NCBI GenBank assembly: GCA_934426825.1
Contig: CAKRYI010000010.1
Span: 1-64,000, forward strand
DNA: 64,000 bases
Source of the DNA: an uncultured Acetatifactor sp.
GTDB lineage: Bacteria; Bacillota; Clostridia; Lachnospirales; Lachnospiraceae
Reading direction: 5' to 3'
Shown: piece after piece, positions 44,277-52,863 of the stretch
Layout: each line of letters starts with the position of its first letter
Numbering within the stretch: the stretch's first letter is position 1
Notes under the pieces: model-generated
Seen by the model: the letters and a program-made list of their open reading frames with translations, nothing else
The model's database searches: none
Told to the model about the DNA's origin: nothing
Position numbers and translations under genes: made by a program

Positions 44277-44997
44277 ATTGTAGTCCTGCCTCCCTGTATA
44301 GTTGCTCCTGCTCTTTTTCCGTCAATTCCCGGTACGTTCCATATTGTAATCCGTCCAATGTGATGCTCATCACCCTTGTCCGTTTCAGGGATTTCACCTG
44401 ATAGCCTAACGCCTGACACATCCTTCGAATTTGTCTATTGACTCCTTGGGTCAAAATTATACGGAATGTAAATTTTCCAATCTGTTCCACTTCACAGATT
44501 CTCGTTGTAATATCCAAATCTTTCAAATAGATTCCTGAAGCCATTCGCTCCAAAAAATCAGGTGTTATTTCACGGTTTACCTTTACCACGTACTCCTTTT
44601 CATGCCGGTTTGCACCGCGCATCATGGCTTCAATCAAATCTCCGTCATTGGTAAGAAGCAACAGCCCTTCCGATTCCTTGTCCAGCCTGCCTGCATAAGT
44701 CACTCTCACAGGATAATGAATGACATCTGTAATTTTTTTCTCTGCATGGGCGTCCTTCTCCGTACAGGTAATACCCACCGGCTTATAATAGGCAAGAACA
44801 ACCTTTTTATTTCCGCCCGCCAACGGCTTGCCGTTCACACAGACGGCATCCGTCTCCGCCACCGTCTGTCCCATTGTGGCTGTCCTGCCATTCACGGACA
44901 CCCTGCCTGTTTCAATCAGTTTATCCGCATCCCTGCGGGAACAGACACCGCACTGTGCAAGATATTTATTCAATCGAATGGTATTTCTATTCTGCAT
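44242..44997 (-). CDS. 23S rRNA pseudouridine synthase, RluF-like
   Basis: A 251-residue enzyme: an N-terminal S4 RNA-binding domain (IRLNKYLAQCGVCSRRDADK) and an RsuA-type catalytic domain with the active Asp in AGRLDKESEGLLLLTNDG and the QGVNRQIRRMCQALG signature. It isomerises a uridine of 23S rRNA (position 2604 in RluF, 2605 in RluB); the tail favours RluF. It overlaps the RNase H-like gene by 11 bp at its start and ligA by 35 bp at its end, so all three are probably coupled. Confidence 0.92.
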   Translation of the reverse strand: MQNRNTIRLNKYLAQCGVCSRRDADKLIETGRVSVNGRTATMGQTVAETDAVCVNGKPLAGGNKKVVLAYYKPVGITCTEKDAHAEKKITDVIHYPVRVTYAGRLDKESEGLLLLTNDGDLIEAMMRGANRHEKEYVVKVNREITPDFLERMASGIYLKDLDITTRICEVEQIGKFTFRIILTQGVNRQIRRMCQALGYQVKSLKRTRVMSITLDGLQYGTYRELTEKEQEQLYREAGLQYAGTQHTVIKD

Positions 44998-45472
44998 ATA
45001 ATGTCATCTCTTCCAAATTTTTGACTTTGGGTACTCCGTTCGCTTCCACCAAACCCTTTTTTGCTGTTTTATCAGCCAGTTCATTGTATTTTTCATTGGT
45101 ATGTGCCGCTATTTTCTGGAAAGTGATACGAATACCGCTTCCCCATTCCCGCATGGCAGCAGCATATTTTTTTGTCAGTTCCGTCTTGCTGCGCCATTCG
45201 CCGGTAACCCATTTTTCAATCCCCTCGTAATCGTAACACAGATGAACCGCCTCAAATCCGTTTTTCATGGCACACCGCACCGCGTACATTGCCCCAAGCA
45301 TCTCCCCTGTCACATTTCGGTGCTGCAGGGACTGGGGATTGTCTCCGTTTCCGCACTCCGTATAGATTCTGCCGTCCTCCAAAATAAATACACATCCAAA
45401 TGCGTATTTTTTCAGGGAATCATTGTAGCTTCCGTCCACATAAGCTAACAGTGTTTTCTTCGCACTCTCCAT
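44987..45472 (-). CDS. RNase H-like protein
   Basis: A 161-residue protein with an RNase H fold. The acidic active-site residues are visible: Asp in AYVDGSYN, Glu in TGEMLGAMYAV, Asp in CYDYEGIEKW and Asp in NELADKTAKKG. Such enzymes cut the RNA of RNA-DNA hybrids. It resembles the caulimovirus viroplasmin-associated bacterial RNase H branch, but the separate viroplasmin domain is not present. GAGG five bases before the ATG. First gene of the run toward ligA. Confidence 0.85.
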   Translation of the reverse strand: MESAKKTLLAYVDGSYNDSLKKYAFGCVFILEDGRIYTECGNGDNPQSLQHRNVTGEMLGAMYAVRCAMKNGFEAVHLCYDYEGIEKWVTGEWRSKTELTKKYAAAMREWGSGIRITFQKIAAHTNEKYNELADKTAKKGLVEANGVPKVKNLEEMTLYAE

Positions 45473-45614
45473 TGCCGCCTCGGTTTCCTAATCTTCTTAC
45501 TCTTTCTATTATCTGCAACAGTTATGATTATAACAATTTTTGCAAGGTTTTACCATACCTTTATGCCAGATTCAGCATGATTGAGCATGATTTCGCCCCA
45601 AATCCGGGCAAAAC

Positions 45615-45638
45615 AAAAGACCGGCTTCCCGGTCTTTT
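45615..45638. terminator. Bidirectional rho-independent terminator
   Basis: AAAAGACCGG and CCGGTCTTTT form a 10 bp perfect stem with a CTTC loop, just after the stop of the GGDEF gene. Confidence 0.9.
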
Positions 45639-45645
45639 TATGTCT

Positions 45646-47313
45646 TTATGCCTCTGCTTGGGCTTTTTTCGCCCCATTGTAGAAAGCATATGCGTTTTTG
45701 CCATTCTTCTTAACCTCGTACATGGCTTCATCCGCACATATTAACAACTGCTCCGCCTCGTCCGCATCCTTTGGATAAGATGCAATTCCGATGCTTCCGC
45801 CAATTTTCATTTTTTCCCCGCATATATTGAAACTCTTGGAAAATACCTGCCTGCAGGCAAAAGCGGATTTCTCCACAATTTTTTCCTGACCGCTTCGGAG
45901 TAGCACAATGAACTCGTCTCCTGCGAAACGATATGCCGTAAGTATTTGCGACTGCATCTCCTTCAGGCGCTCCGCAAGCTGCTGCAAAGCCTCGTCGCCT
46001 GCCGTATGCCCATAGGTGTCGTTAATGGATTTGAAATTGTCTATGTCTATCATCATAATGGTGCAGGGCTTTTCCATCTCCATCATGGCTTCAAAATCTT
46101 CCATAAACTTACTGCGGTTTGCCAATCCGGTAATGAAATCGTGTTGGGATGCGGATTTCAAAATCGTCCTTGCATCCTCTAACTCCCGCAGCAACTTTCT
46201 GTGTCTGATATTGTCCACACAGATAACCAGCATCACAATCAACAGAATCCCGGCAATCGCAATTGCCGGTCTCATCATTTCCTGATTTCTTTCAAAATAA
46301 GTTGTTTTCCGGTTCAAAACTTCCGCACCGGAAGGAATGGTGGACACATCCACACCATGCTGTCTTAATACCATTTCATCCACAATCCATATGGCTGAAC
46401 CCGTATTCAATTTCATTTTGGAAATGTCTTGTCCACGCATAATGGATAAAGCCATCTGTCCGATTTGCTCTCCCGCAGCTTCCATGGAAGCCACATATCC
46501 GCCGGCAAAGCCTCCGCCGATTCCCATATCCGTCACCGTAATCACCGGTGTTTTGCTACGCTCTTTCAATATTTGTGAAATTTCATCGCAGGAATACTGC
46601 CTGCCATTCACATCACCCGTCATGGAAATGTAGAGTAAAATACTGTCCGCCTCTACGTTACGCACCTGTCGTTTAAATTGCATGTCCGTATACTCGGACG
46701 CATTAATTACCTCAAACTCCAGATTCGGATATTTGCTTTCACAGTTGTAAAAAAGCTGTTCTCCCGCCTCTCCCGCAAGACTGTCATCCGTAATCGCATA
46801 AACCTTCTTTGCGTCCGGCTTCATCGTAAGTCCCCATGCAATATTCTGCTCTGGGAAAACAGACTGCTCAATTCCCGTAATATACGGATTCTCCGCTGCC
46901 GCAACCGCAAGTTCCGCATTGTTGACCCCTAAAAAGAGTATGGGAATCTCCGGGAACAACTCACTCTGGTATCTCATGGCAAAATCCAAAGCGGCATCGT
47001 CCCCCACAAGGACAATATCATACGGATTCTGCTTCGCCAGCCGGTATTTCAGTCCGCTGTAAAACAACGCAACGGAAGTATTATCATACACTCTTCTGGT
47101 GTCCATAAATTCGTAATCGACCGTCACTCCGTTGCCTAAACTCTTCTCCAGTCCGGCTATCTGGTTCTTCACACTTGACCACGAAAAGGAATAAGAGCTT
47201 ATAAACAGTATTCTTTTATCATACTCTTCTGCTTCCGTTGTGGTTTTAGGGAACAGCCATAAAATTTCAACTGCAAAAAGCAGCACTAACCCTCTAAAAA
47301 ACTTTTTTGACAT
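45646..47313 (-). CDS. Diguanylate cyclase with extracytoplasmic ABC-type binding domain
   Basis: A 555-residue protein. A signal/anchor helix is followed by a periplasmic-binding-protein-like domain (about 30-335; ILFISSYSFSWSSVKNQIAG start) of the ABC_sub_bind type, a transmembrane helix (about 345-365) and a C-terminal GGDEF domain. The active loop reads AGDEF with upstream DIDNFKSINDTYGH, so c-di-GMP synthesis is likely; an I-site RxxD is not evident. It would link an external small molecule to c-di-GMP. A promoter (47381-47408) lies upstream. Confidence 0.92.
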   Translation of the reverse strand: MSKKFFRGLVLLFAVEILWLFPKTTTEAEEYDKRILFISSYSFSWSSVKNQIAGLEKSLGNGVTVDYEFMDTRRVYDNTSVALFYSGLKYRLAKQNPYDIVLVGDDAALDFAMRYQSELFPEIPILFLGVNNAELAVAAAENPYITGIEQSVFPEQNIAWGLTMKPDAKKVYAITDDSLAGEAGEQLFYNCESKYPNLEFEVINASEYTDMQFKRQVRNVEADSILLYISMTGDVNGRQYSCDEISQILKERSKTPVITVTDMGIGGGFAGGYVASMEAAGEQIGQMALSIMRGQDISKMKLNTGSAIWIVDEMVLRQHGVDVSTIPSGAEVLNRKTTYFERNQEMMRPAIAIAGILLIVMLVICVDNIRHRKLLRELEDARTILKSASQHDFITGLANRSKFMEDFEAMMEMEKPCTIMMIDIDNFKSINDTYGHTAGDEALQQLAERLKEMQSQILTAYRFAGDEFIVLLRSGQEKIVEKSAFACRQVFSKSFNICGEKMKIGGSIGIASYPKDADEAEQLLICADEAMYEVKKNGKNAYAFYNGAKKAQAEA

Positions 47314-47380
47314 CTGTATACCCCATACGCTTAGTAATTCTTACCTAACCCTTGTTTTTGCTTTCAACACATCTAGTACA

Positions 47381-47408
47381 ATCTTACCATATATATTTTA
47401 GAAATCAA
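47381..47408 (-). promoter_or_regulatory. Probable sigma-A promoter of the GGDEF gene
   Basis: TTGATT (47403-47408) and TAAGAT (47381-47386) with a 16 bp spacer, 68 bp before the start. The remaining stretch 47409-47697 shows nothing I can support. Confidence 0.5.
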
Positions 47409-47697
47409 GTTTTTTTGTACATTATTTACATATGTTTTCGTTGCCACGTATTTTTCTATCCGGTACTTGCAATATTTCCCAGTGGGACAATCCACCAGCA
47501 GTTACATTTATATGGTACATTTTTTCATATCGGATTTTTAAAGCTAAACAATTTCGTGCCCAGTTCTAATATAATGCCCTTCCTGAATTGCCGCAAAAGT
47601 TGCTATGGCGCATATCACAACAGCACTATATTGTATTTCAACGAAAGGCAATGTCAACGGCAGAAGGAATAATAAGATTGTATGTATGAACTGCTTT

Positions 47698-48222
47698 CTA
47701 TAATTGAATCCAATATCTCTGCTCTATCTGCCCGTCTTCCTCAACTTCATTTTCAAGGATTCCACCATTATAAATAATGGATTTTACCGAACCGATATTG
47801 TCCTTGTCACAACACATTAAAACCCGGTTAATTCCAATTTTCCGACATTCTTCAAGGGCAAGTGCAATCATAGCCGTTGCATATCCTTTCCTTCGTTCAC
47901 TCGGTCGTATTCCATCCCCAATATGCCCTCCGGTTTTCAAAAGCCCTTCGCTTAAATAATGGCGGATATTCACAGCACCTACGAAAATATTTTTCTCTTT
48001 GTCCAAGCAGAAAAATGTGGTATCCGGAACCCAGCCTTCCTCGGTTTCTTCCTTTATTTCTAAGTTATCCATATAATACTCAAAATCATGGAAATCATTT
48101 TTAAAGATTGCCCACGGAGAATCATCTACATGATTTACTTCCATATAAGCCGTCCACTCCGTCAACATATCAAAGAGCTGTGTCTTATACTCAGGCGTCA
48201 ACTTTACCAATTCAATATTCAT
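47698..48222 (-). CDS. GNAT-family N-acetyltransferase
   Basis: A 174-residue acetyltransferase. The acetyl-CoA loop is seen in IRPSERRKGYATAMIALALEE (R/Q-x-x-G-x-G/A type), followed by the strand NRVLMCCDKDN and the GSVKSIIYNGG helix typical of the fold. The family acetylates amines; substrate unknown. The ATG at 48222 has GGGAG eight bases upstream, 53 codons into the longest frame. Confidence 0.88.
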   Translation of the reverse strand: MNIELVKLTPEYKTQLFDMLTEWTAYMEVNHVDDSPWAIFKNDFHDFEYYMDNLEIKEETEEGWVPDTTFFCLDKEKNIFVGAVNIRHYLSEGLLKTGGHIGDGIRPSERRKGYATAMIALALEECRKIGINRVLMCCDKDNIGSVKSIIYNGGILENEVEEDGQIEQRYWIQL

Positions 48223-48345
48223 AAATAGTTCTCCCGCTCTCAATAAAATCCAATGAAAAGCTAGTTCTGTTTTGCTGTTATTCGCATTATACTTTGGATA
48301 TGTAACTGTTTTTTGTAAGTATTCTTTTTCTCTTTGATAGGATAG

Positions 48346-48377
48346 AAAAAGCGTCTGCTGATAACATACAGACGCTT
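48346..48377 (-). terminator. Rho-independent terminator
   Basis: AAGCGTCTG/CAGACGCTT, a 9 bp perfect stem with an 11-base loop, followed on the minus strand by five T. It probably ends transcripts from the DUF6273 gene. Between it and 48718 (about 340 bp, AT-rich) I see no gene. Confidence 0.75.
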
Positions 48378-48717
48378 GCATACTTTTCCAGTCTACTTTC
48401 TGTGCTTTGCTTGTCAGCAGGCATCTATCCTGTCATCAGAGCCATCCACATCTCTATGTGCGGCTTAACCGTGAGGTTTTTCTGTTGCTCCCCAACCTAC
48501 TTGTCTGCCTTTATTCCACAATTATATGAATTCATTTCTTCTATGTCAAGCCAAGTAAACGTTTTGTCCATAATCTATAGTATGAGTATAAAGCTTAGCA
48601 TTCTCTTATATATATTTATTCCTCCTTCATTTTTATTAATGAAAAAATGCTTGTATACAGCATCTCTCAATCTCTTCTACTTATGTTTACATAATAGAAT
48701 CCCCTTAACTCTTAATA

Positions 48718-49497
48718 TCACCGTTCAATGATATAAACACACTCTCCTTCTATTACCTCACTACTCTCCTTCACTGTAGTTTGTCCACTCAAGCAAAATG
48801 CAGGGCGTACGCCGGCACAAATATCAGCTGTACTACTTCCGACCGCCTCAACCCCCACCATAACAACTGTACATTTCTCCCAAAGCTGAGGTGTTCTCGT
48901 CCAATATGGACAGGAAGTCCCTTGCTCCATAGTAGCCTCCTTTGTTACATATTCTGCTTCATAGAAATAGTCCAACGGTATTCCTTCCTTTGCCGTAGTT
49001 GAACCATCCAACCCCTCTATCCCTAATTCAACAGCCGATAACAAAAATATCTTACGGTTAATTTCATGTGTCTTATAATTCCATTCAGTATAGCTTTCCT
49101 TATCTGTGACTTCTATTTCACTATCAACAATATTTTCTTTCACCTCGTTAGATAGGGAACTCAGAAAGTCTGTATTTAAAAATTCGTCTATACTACTATT
49201 CTCATAATAAGAGCCATACTCATCCTGCGCCCAGAACTCTCCATGCTCTTCATACTGCCTCAGCTCCGGCAAAACATATTCTCTCAGCAACAGCACATTC
49301 TCATCCTCACTATAATCCGAAGTTAGAACCAGATAAGGAACAAATGCCTCATTTTCCTTGATATATACTCTTGCCTCCTTCGCACCCTCATCGTATACAA
49401 GATTCTTTAGTATCAGCTTCTCACTCTTTCCGCATCCACTTGCAAGTAACATCATGGCTGCTATCAAAAAATGTATAATTATTTTCTTCTTATTCAT
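48718..49497 (-). CDS. Lipoprotein with DUF6273-like domain
   Basis: A 259-residue predicted lipoprotein (LLASGCG lipobox near residue 21). The C-terminal half has the DUF6273 pattern: an aromatic core near PYWTRTP and a final VRPAFCLSG strand, a fold common in clostridial surface proteins. The ATG at 49497 is preceded by GGGGGAG. Its base composition is AT-rich, like the following mobile-element region. Function unknown. Confidence 0.75.
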   Translation of the reverse strand: MNKKKIIIHFLIAAMMLLASGCGKSEKLILKNLVYDEGAKEARVYIKENEAFVPYLVLTSDYSEDENVLLLREYVLPELRQYEEHGEFWAQDEYGSYYENSSIDEFLNTDFLSSLSNEVKENIVDSEIEVTDKESYTEWNYKTHEINRKIFLLSAVELGIEGLDGSTTAKEGIPLDYFYEAEYVTKEATMEQGTSCPYWTRTPQLWEKCTVVMVGVEAVGSSTADICAGVRPAFCLSGQTTVKESSEVIEGECVYIIER

Positions 49498-49580
49498 CCT
49501 TCTCCCCCAAATAAGTATCTTAAATCTGTTCTCTCTTTTCCCACATTCCAGCACTTCTTTTATCACACTGGTTTATCATA

Positions 49581-49973
49581 TCATCCGAGTGCACTACTTT
49601 CAATACTTCTTTGCATTTTTAACACGTTTTTGCATTTACATTCTTCCATTTCAATACTCTCATCATCCACATCCTCTGAAACCATAAATTCTCGTGTCTC
49701 ATCGTTTGTATCAACCGGAATCTCAGCCAATTCAGAAAACTGTTCTTGTTTCTTTTTATCTGCTTCTCGCAATTTAGCAAATTCCTCATAGGAAAGAATC
49801 TCTTCCTTTGCATCTGCAAAAGTTACATCGGCTGTATCCTTGTATTTGATATTTTCCAGATAGTCCATGTAGTCCCATTTCCATTTATGGGTAGTACCGG
49901 AAATCTGCTTTAATACCATATCCCAAAGTTTCCCTGCTTTGGTAGCTTTTTCACGATACAGTTGCCTTAACAT
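49581..49973 (-). CDS. Hypothetical protein in mobile-element scar
   Basis: A 130-residue charged protein, rich in Lys and Glu, with no recognised domain; the last 45 residues are very acidic. Its start overlaps the end of the TnpV-like frame by 23 bp in another frame, and an upstream extension in this frame reads out of the TnpV region, so it may be the far side of a frameshifted fusion rather than an independent gene. Confidence 0.35.
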   Translation of the reverse strand: MLRQLYREKATKAGKLWDMVLKQISGTTHKWKWDYMDYLENIKYKDTADVTFADAKEEILSYEEFAKLREADKKKQEQFSELAEIPVDTNDETREFMVSEDVDDESIEMEECKCKNVLKMQRSIESSALG

Positions 49974-50196
49974 GAAGCTGATTCGTTCTAAGATGGTAAC
50001 GATACCTGTCAGGGTGGTTTTCTTTCATATAAGAGATCCACAAGTGACCATATTTTCCGATATCAACAGATGTCATAACCGAATCCGTATCGGATTTCGT
50101 ATCAACATCATCCATACCGATATTGGGATACAAAATGCCGTCCACCTCTGTGTAAGTACCGCCCAGCTTCTCAAACAATGAAACTTCATTACTCAT
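49951..50196 (-). CDS. TnpV-like transposon-encoded protein, truncated
   Basis: An 81-residue protein. The N-terminus SLFEKLGGTYTEVDGILYPN and the later IGKYGHLWISYMKENHPDRY are characteristic of TnpV, an accessory protein of clostridial transposons and conjugative elements. TnpV is normally about 110-130 residues; this one stops soon after the conserved part. GGAG lies ten bases before the ATG. It belongs to the degraded element that also includes the helicase fragment at 50356-50616. Confidence 0.65.
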   Translation of the reverse strand: MSNEVSLFEKLGGTYTEVDGILYPNIGMDDVDTKSDTDSVMTSVDIGKYGHLWISYMKENHPDRYRYHLRTNQLHVKATVS

Positions 50197-50239
50197 AATC
50201 TTAACTCTCCTTCCATAATACATTTGAAGTTTTGATAAT

Positions 50240-50281
50240 AAAAAAGCCCATATACCTGCATTTCTACAAGTACACGGACTT
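50240..50281 (-). terminator. Rho-independent terminator in mobile-element scar
   Basis: A 15 bp stem with several G-T pairs (50244-50258 with 50267-50281) followed by TTTTTT on the minus strand, between the helicase fragment and the TnpV-like gene. Confidence 0.7.
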
Positions 50282-50355
50282 ATACTTTTATCATCCTTTT
50301 CTGATGATTCCTATTCGTTTGTACTACACACTTTACTACACACTTTTACGATAAG

Positions 50356-50616
50356 TTACGATACGTTTGCAATTTCTGCGAAAGTGCTGTAAGCCTTGTA
50401 AATACGGCATTTTCCGAGGTTTTGGAGAGTCTCTAAAATGGGACAACCAAGAATTGGTAAAATTTCCATTAATCCTGTTTTTCCAACACCAGTTGGCAAT
50501 ACTACAATTGCATGGATATGTTTATTTTTCACAACAAAATAGTCATATACCTTAAAATATCCTTGCGTCTGAGGTTCTCTTAGTTCCTCATTTTCATAAA
50601 TGTTTGGATTTGACAT
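50356..50616 (-). pseudogene. Helicase N-terminal fragment with Walker A
   Basis: An 86-residue frame. The first 53 residues look like the start of an SF2 helicase (ENEELREPQTQGYFKVYDYF, Walker A LPTGVGKTG), after which the sequence changes abruptly to ILETLQNLGKCRIYKAYSTF and stops. The rest of the helicase is missing. The tail is probably translated from the end of an integrated or excised element (serine/tyrosine recombinase junction), not from the helicase. Not expected to be functional. Confidence 0.6.
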
Positions 50617-50629
50617 TTCAAAATACTAA

Positions 50630-50670
50630 AACCCCCATACACTTGCAGTTTCCCGCAAAGTGTGGGGGTT
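50630..50670 (-). terminator. Terminator after gdhA
   Basis: AACCCCCA-ACTTGC at 50630-50646 pairs with GCAAAGTGTGGGGGTT (50655-50670) with small mismatches; on the minus strand it ends in GGGGGTTTT. It lies 22 bp after the gdhA stop. Confidence 0.75.
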
Positions 50671-50691
50671 CATTTTTTGAATAATTATACG

Positions 50692-52038
50692 TTATACAAT
50701 ACCCTGTGCAGTCATAGCATCTGCTACTTTCAGGAATCCGGCAATGTTAGCACCTGCAACGTAGTTGCCTTCCATGCCATACTTCTTAGCAGCGTCATCC
50801 AGATTGTGGAAGATGTTTACCATGATATTCTGCAGCTTCTTGTCAACCTCTTCAAAGGTCCAGGAAAGTCTCTCGCTGTTCTGGCTCATCTCCAGAGCGG
50901 AAGTTGCAACACCACCTGCGTTTGCAGCCTTTCCGGGGCAGAACAGAACGCCATTCTTCTGGAAGTACTCGGTAGCTTCCATGGTAGTAGGCATGTTAGC
51001 GCCCTCTGCTACTGCAAATACGCCGTTTGCAACCAGTGCCTTTGCATCCTCAATATCCAGCTCGTTCTGAGTTGCGCAAGGAAGTGCGATGTCACATTTA
51101 ACGCTCCATACACCGTGCTCGCCATTCTTCTTCTCATGATACTCTGCGCTGGATCTTGCAGCTGCGTACTCTGTCAGTCTTGCTCTCTTCACTTCCTTTA
51201 CTTCTTTCAGAAGTGCTACATCGATACCTTCGGGATCATAAATCCATCCGGTAGAATCGGAACAGGTAACAGGCTTAGCGCCAAGCTGCTGTGCTTTCTG
51301 GATTGCATAAATAGCAACGTTACCGGCACCGGATACAGCAACAGTTTTGCCTGCAATATCCTTGCCGTTGCACTTTAACATTTCCTCAGTCAGATATAAC
51401 AAACCATAACCGGTAGCCTCGGTTCTTGCAAGGGAACCGCCATAGCTTAAGCCCTTACCGGTCAGAACGCCTTCATACAAACCGGTCAGTCTCTTATACT
51501 GTCCGTACATATAACCAATCTCTCTTGCACCGGTTCCGATGTCACCTGCGGGAACATCTGTATCAGCGCCGATATATTTATGGAGCTCTGTGATAAAGCT
51601 CTGGCAGAATGCCATAACTTCTCTGTCTGATTTGCCCTTAGGGTCGAAATCAGAACCACCCTTACCACCACCGATAGGCAGTCCGGTCAAAGAGTTCTTG
51701 AAAATCTGCTCAAATCCTAAGAATTTAATAATTCCCAGATTAACGGAAGGATGAAGTCTTAAACCTCCCTTGTAAGGTCCGATTGCGGAATTGAACTGTA
51801 CACGGAAACCATTGTTCACCTGAACCTGACCCTTGTCATCTACCCAAGGTACACGGAACAGAATCTGTCTCTCAGGAGTTACCAGTCTCTCCAAAAGAGC
51901 GTCCTTACGATATGCTTCCTCGTTTGCTTCGATTACCACACGAAGAGACTCCAAAACTTCTTTTACTGCCTGATGGAATTCGGGCTGTGCAGGGTTCTTG
52001 GCAACTACCAAGTCATACACTTCATCAACATATGACAT
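50692..52038 (-). CDS. gdhA: NADP-type glutamate dehydrogenase
   Basis: A 448-residue enzyme converting 2-oxoglutarate and ammonia to glutamate. The substrate-binding region (GPYKGGLRLHPSVNLGIIKF) with catalytic lysine in LPIGGGKGGSDFDPKGKSD is intact, as is the dinucleotide fold (VSGAGNVAIYAIQKA); the following Ser/Asp pattern fits an NADP-dependent biosynthetic enzyme. The ATG at 52038 has AAGGAGG eight bases upstream. It has a promoter (52157-52185), a hairpin leader and a terminator, and stands as a single-gene unit. Confidence 0.97.
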   Translation of the reverse strand: MSYVDEVYDLVVAKNPAQPEFHQAVKEVLESLRVVIEANEEAYRKDALLERLVTPERQILFRVPWVDDKGQVQVNNGFRVQFNSAIGPYKGGLRLHPSVNLGIIKFLGFEQIFKNSLTGLPIGGGKGGSDFDPKGKSDREVMAFCQSFITELHKYIGADTDVPAGDIGTGAREIGYMYGQYKRLTGLYEGVLTGKGLSYGGSLARTEATGYGLLYLTEEMLKCNGKDIAGKTVAVSGAGNVAIYAIQKAQQLGAKPVTCSDSTGWIYDPEGIDVALLKEVKEVKRARLTEYAAARSSAEYHEKKNGEHGVWSVKCDIALPCATQNELDIEDAKALVANGVFAVAEGANMPTTMEATEYFQKNGVLFCPGKAANAGGVATSALEMSQNSERLSWTFEEVDKKLQNIMVNIFHNLDDAAKKYGMEGNYVAGANIAGFLKVADAMTAQGIV

Positions 52039-52110
52039 TTTTATGTCCTCCTTTATTTTGTATATACAGTTTCGGGAAACGACCCGGTTTTCCTTTGCAA
52101 ACATAAAACA

Positions 52111-52133
52111 GGCATAGAACAAATGCCTATGCC
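52111..52133 (-). promoter_or_regulatory. Leader hairpin of gdhA
   Basis: In the 119-base leader a 7 bp perfect stem GGCATAG/CTATGCC is followed on the minus strand by TGTTTTATGTTT, a weak terminator-like tail, and further hairpins (GGAAA/TTTCC, CGGG/CCCG) lie between it and the ribosome site. It may be an attenuator; no known riboswitch is recognised. Confidence 0.35.
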
Positions 52134-52156
52134 CGCGACACCGTTGTCCCATACCT

Positions 52157-52185
52157 ATTATATAACCTGAAATCCAATTTCACAA
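52157..52185 (-). promoter_or_regulatory. Sigma-A promoter of gdhA
   Basis: TTGTGA (52180-52185) and TATAAT (52157-52162) with a 17 bp spacer on the minus strand. Confidence 0.7.
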
Positions 52186-52318
52186 TAAACTTTATCTCAC
52201 TACTTTATAAAAGATTTTTCCCATTTTTTATACAACTTGCACAATAAAATATACGTGTATACAATCTGTGCGTTATAGTGCACATATCTTACGAAAAACA
52301 GGATACTTTATCGCACGG

Positions 52319-52750
52319 CTACAGATATTCCTTGAGGCATTGTACATTCTTTTCCTCAAAATCAATCAGCTGTTTTGCAAGCGCCACCGGCTGCTCCCCC
52401 GCATTTTGGTTATGACGGAGAATTTTCTCCATTTCCAGAATTCCGTTATTGCTTCCCTTAATAATCATTTCCGCAATATGGCTGGTACTGGTATTTAAAA
52501 GCGTATTATAATGGATTCCCGCCTTAAGCATCATATCCGCCATGCCGCTTCCGTGATACGGCTCTGCTTTTGCCTCTAAAAGCTGCTTGAGCGCTTCATT
52601 GTGCAGCTGTGAGTATTGCAATGACTGTCTTGAAATCTGTCTCGCCAGATTATCGTCATACACCTTGTCGGAAATGGCGTCGATTGCCGTAATTGCCATC
52701 TCCGTATTTCTCTGAATCTCCCGATATACTGCCACTTCCTGTGATTTCAT
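52319..52750 (-). CDS. Helical protein of unknown function, ferritin-like pattern
   Basis: A 143-residue protein that looks all-helical (four amphipathic helices of 20-25 residues), a pattern seen in DUF2383/CotF-like and other ferritin-like bundles, but without a clear di-iron E-x-x-H pair. No assignment is possible. The ATG at 52750 has GGAGG five bases upstream. It lies between the SH3 protein's terminator and gdhA on the same strand. Confidence 0.6.
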   Translation of the reverse strand: MKSQEVAVYREIQRNTEMAITAIDAISDKVYDDNLARQISRQSLQYSQLHNEALKQLLEAKAEPYHGSGMADMMLKAGIHYNTLLNTSTSHIAEMIIKGSNNGILEMEKILRHNQNAGEQPVALAKQLIDFEEKNVQCLKEYL

Positions 52751-52782
52751 TCGCACCTCCCGACACGCCTTTTGCCATTAAA

Positions 52783-52817
52783 AAGGCTTTCCATAGTTTT
52801 ATCCTACGGAAAGCCTT
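52783..52817 (-). terminator. Rho-independent terminator
   Basis: AAGGCTTTCC/GGAAAGCCTT, a 10 bp perfect stem with a 15-base loop, followed on the minus strand by a short T run; 47 bp after the SH3 gene stop. Confidence 0.8.
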
Positions 52818-52863
52818 ACTTTCACTCTATTGACAGTATATCCTGTTTCAAAGATTTCATACA

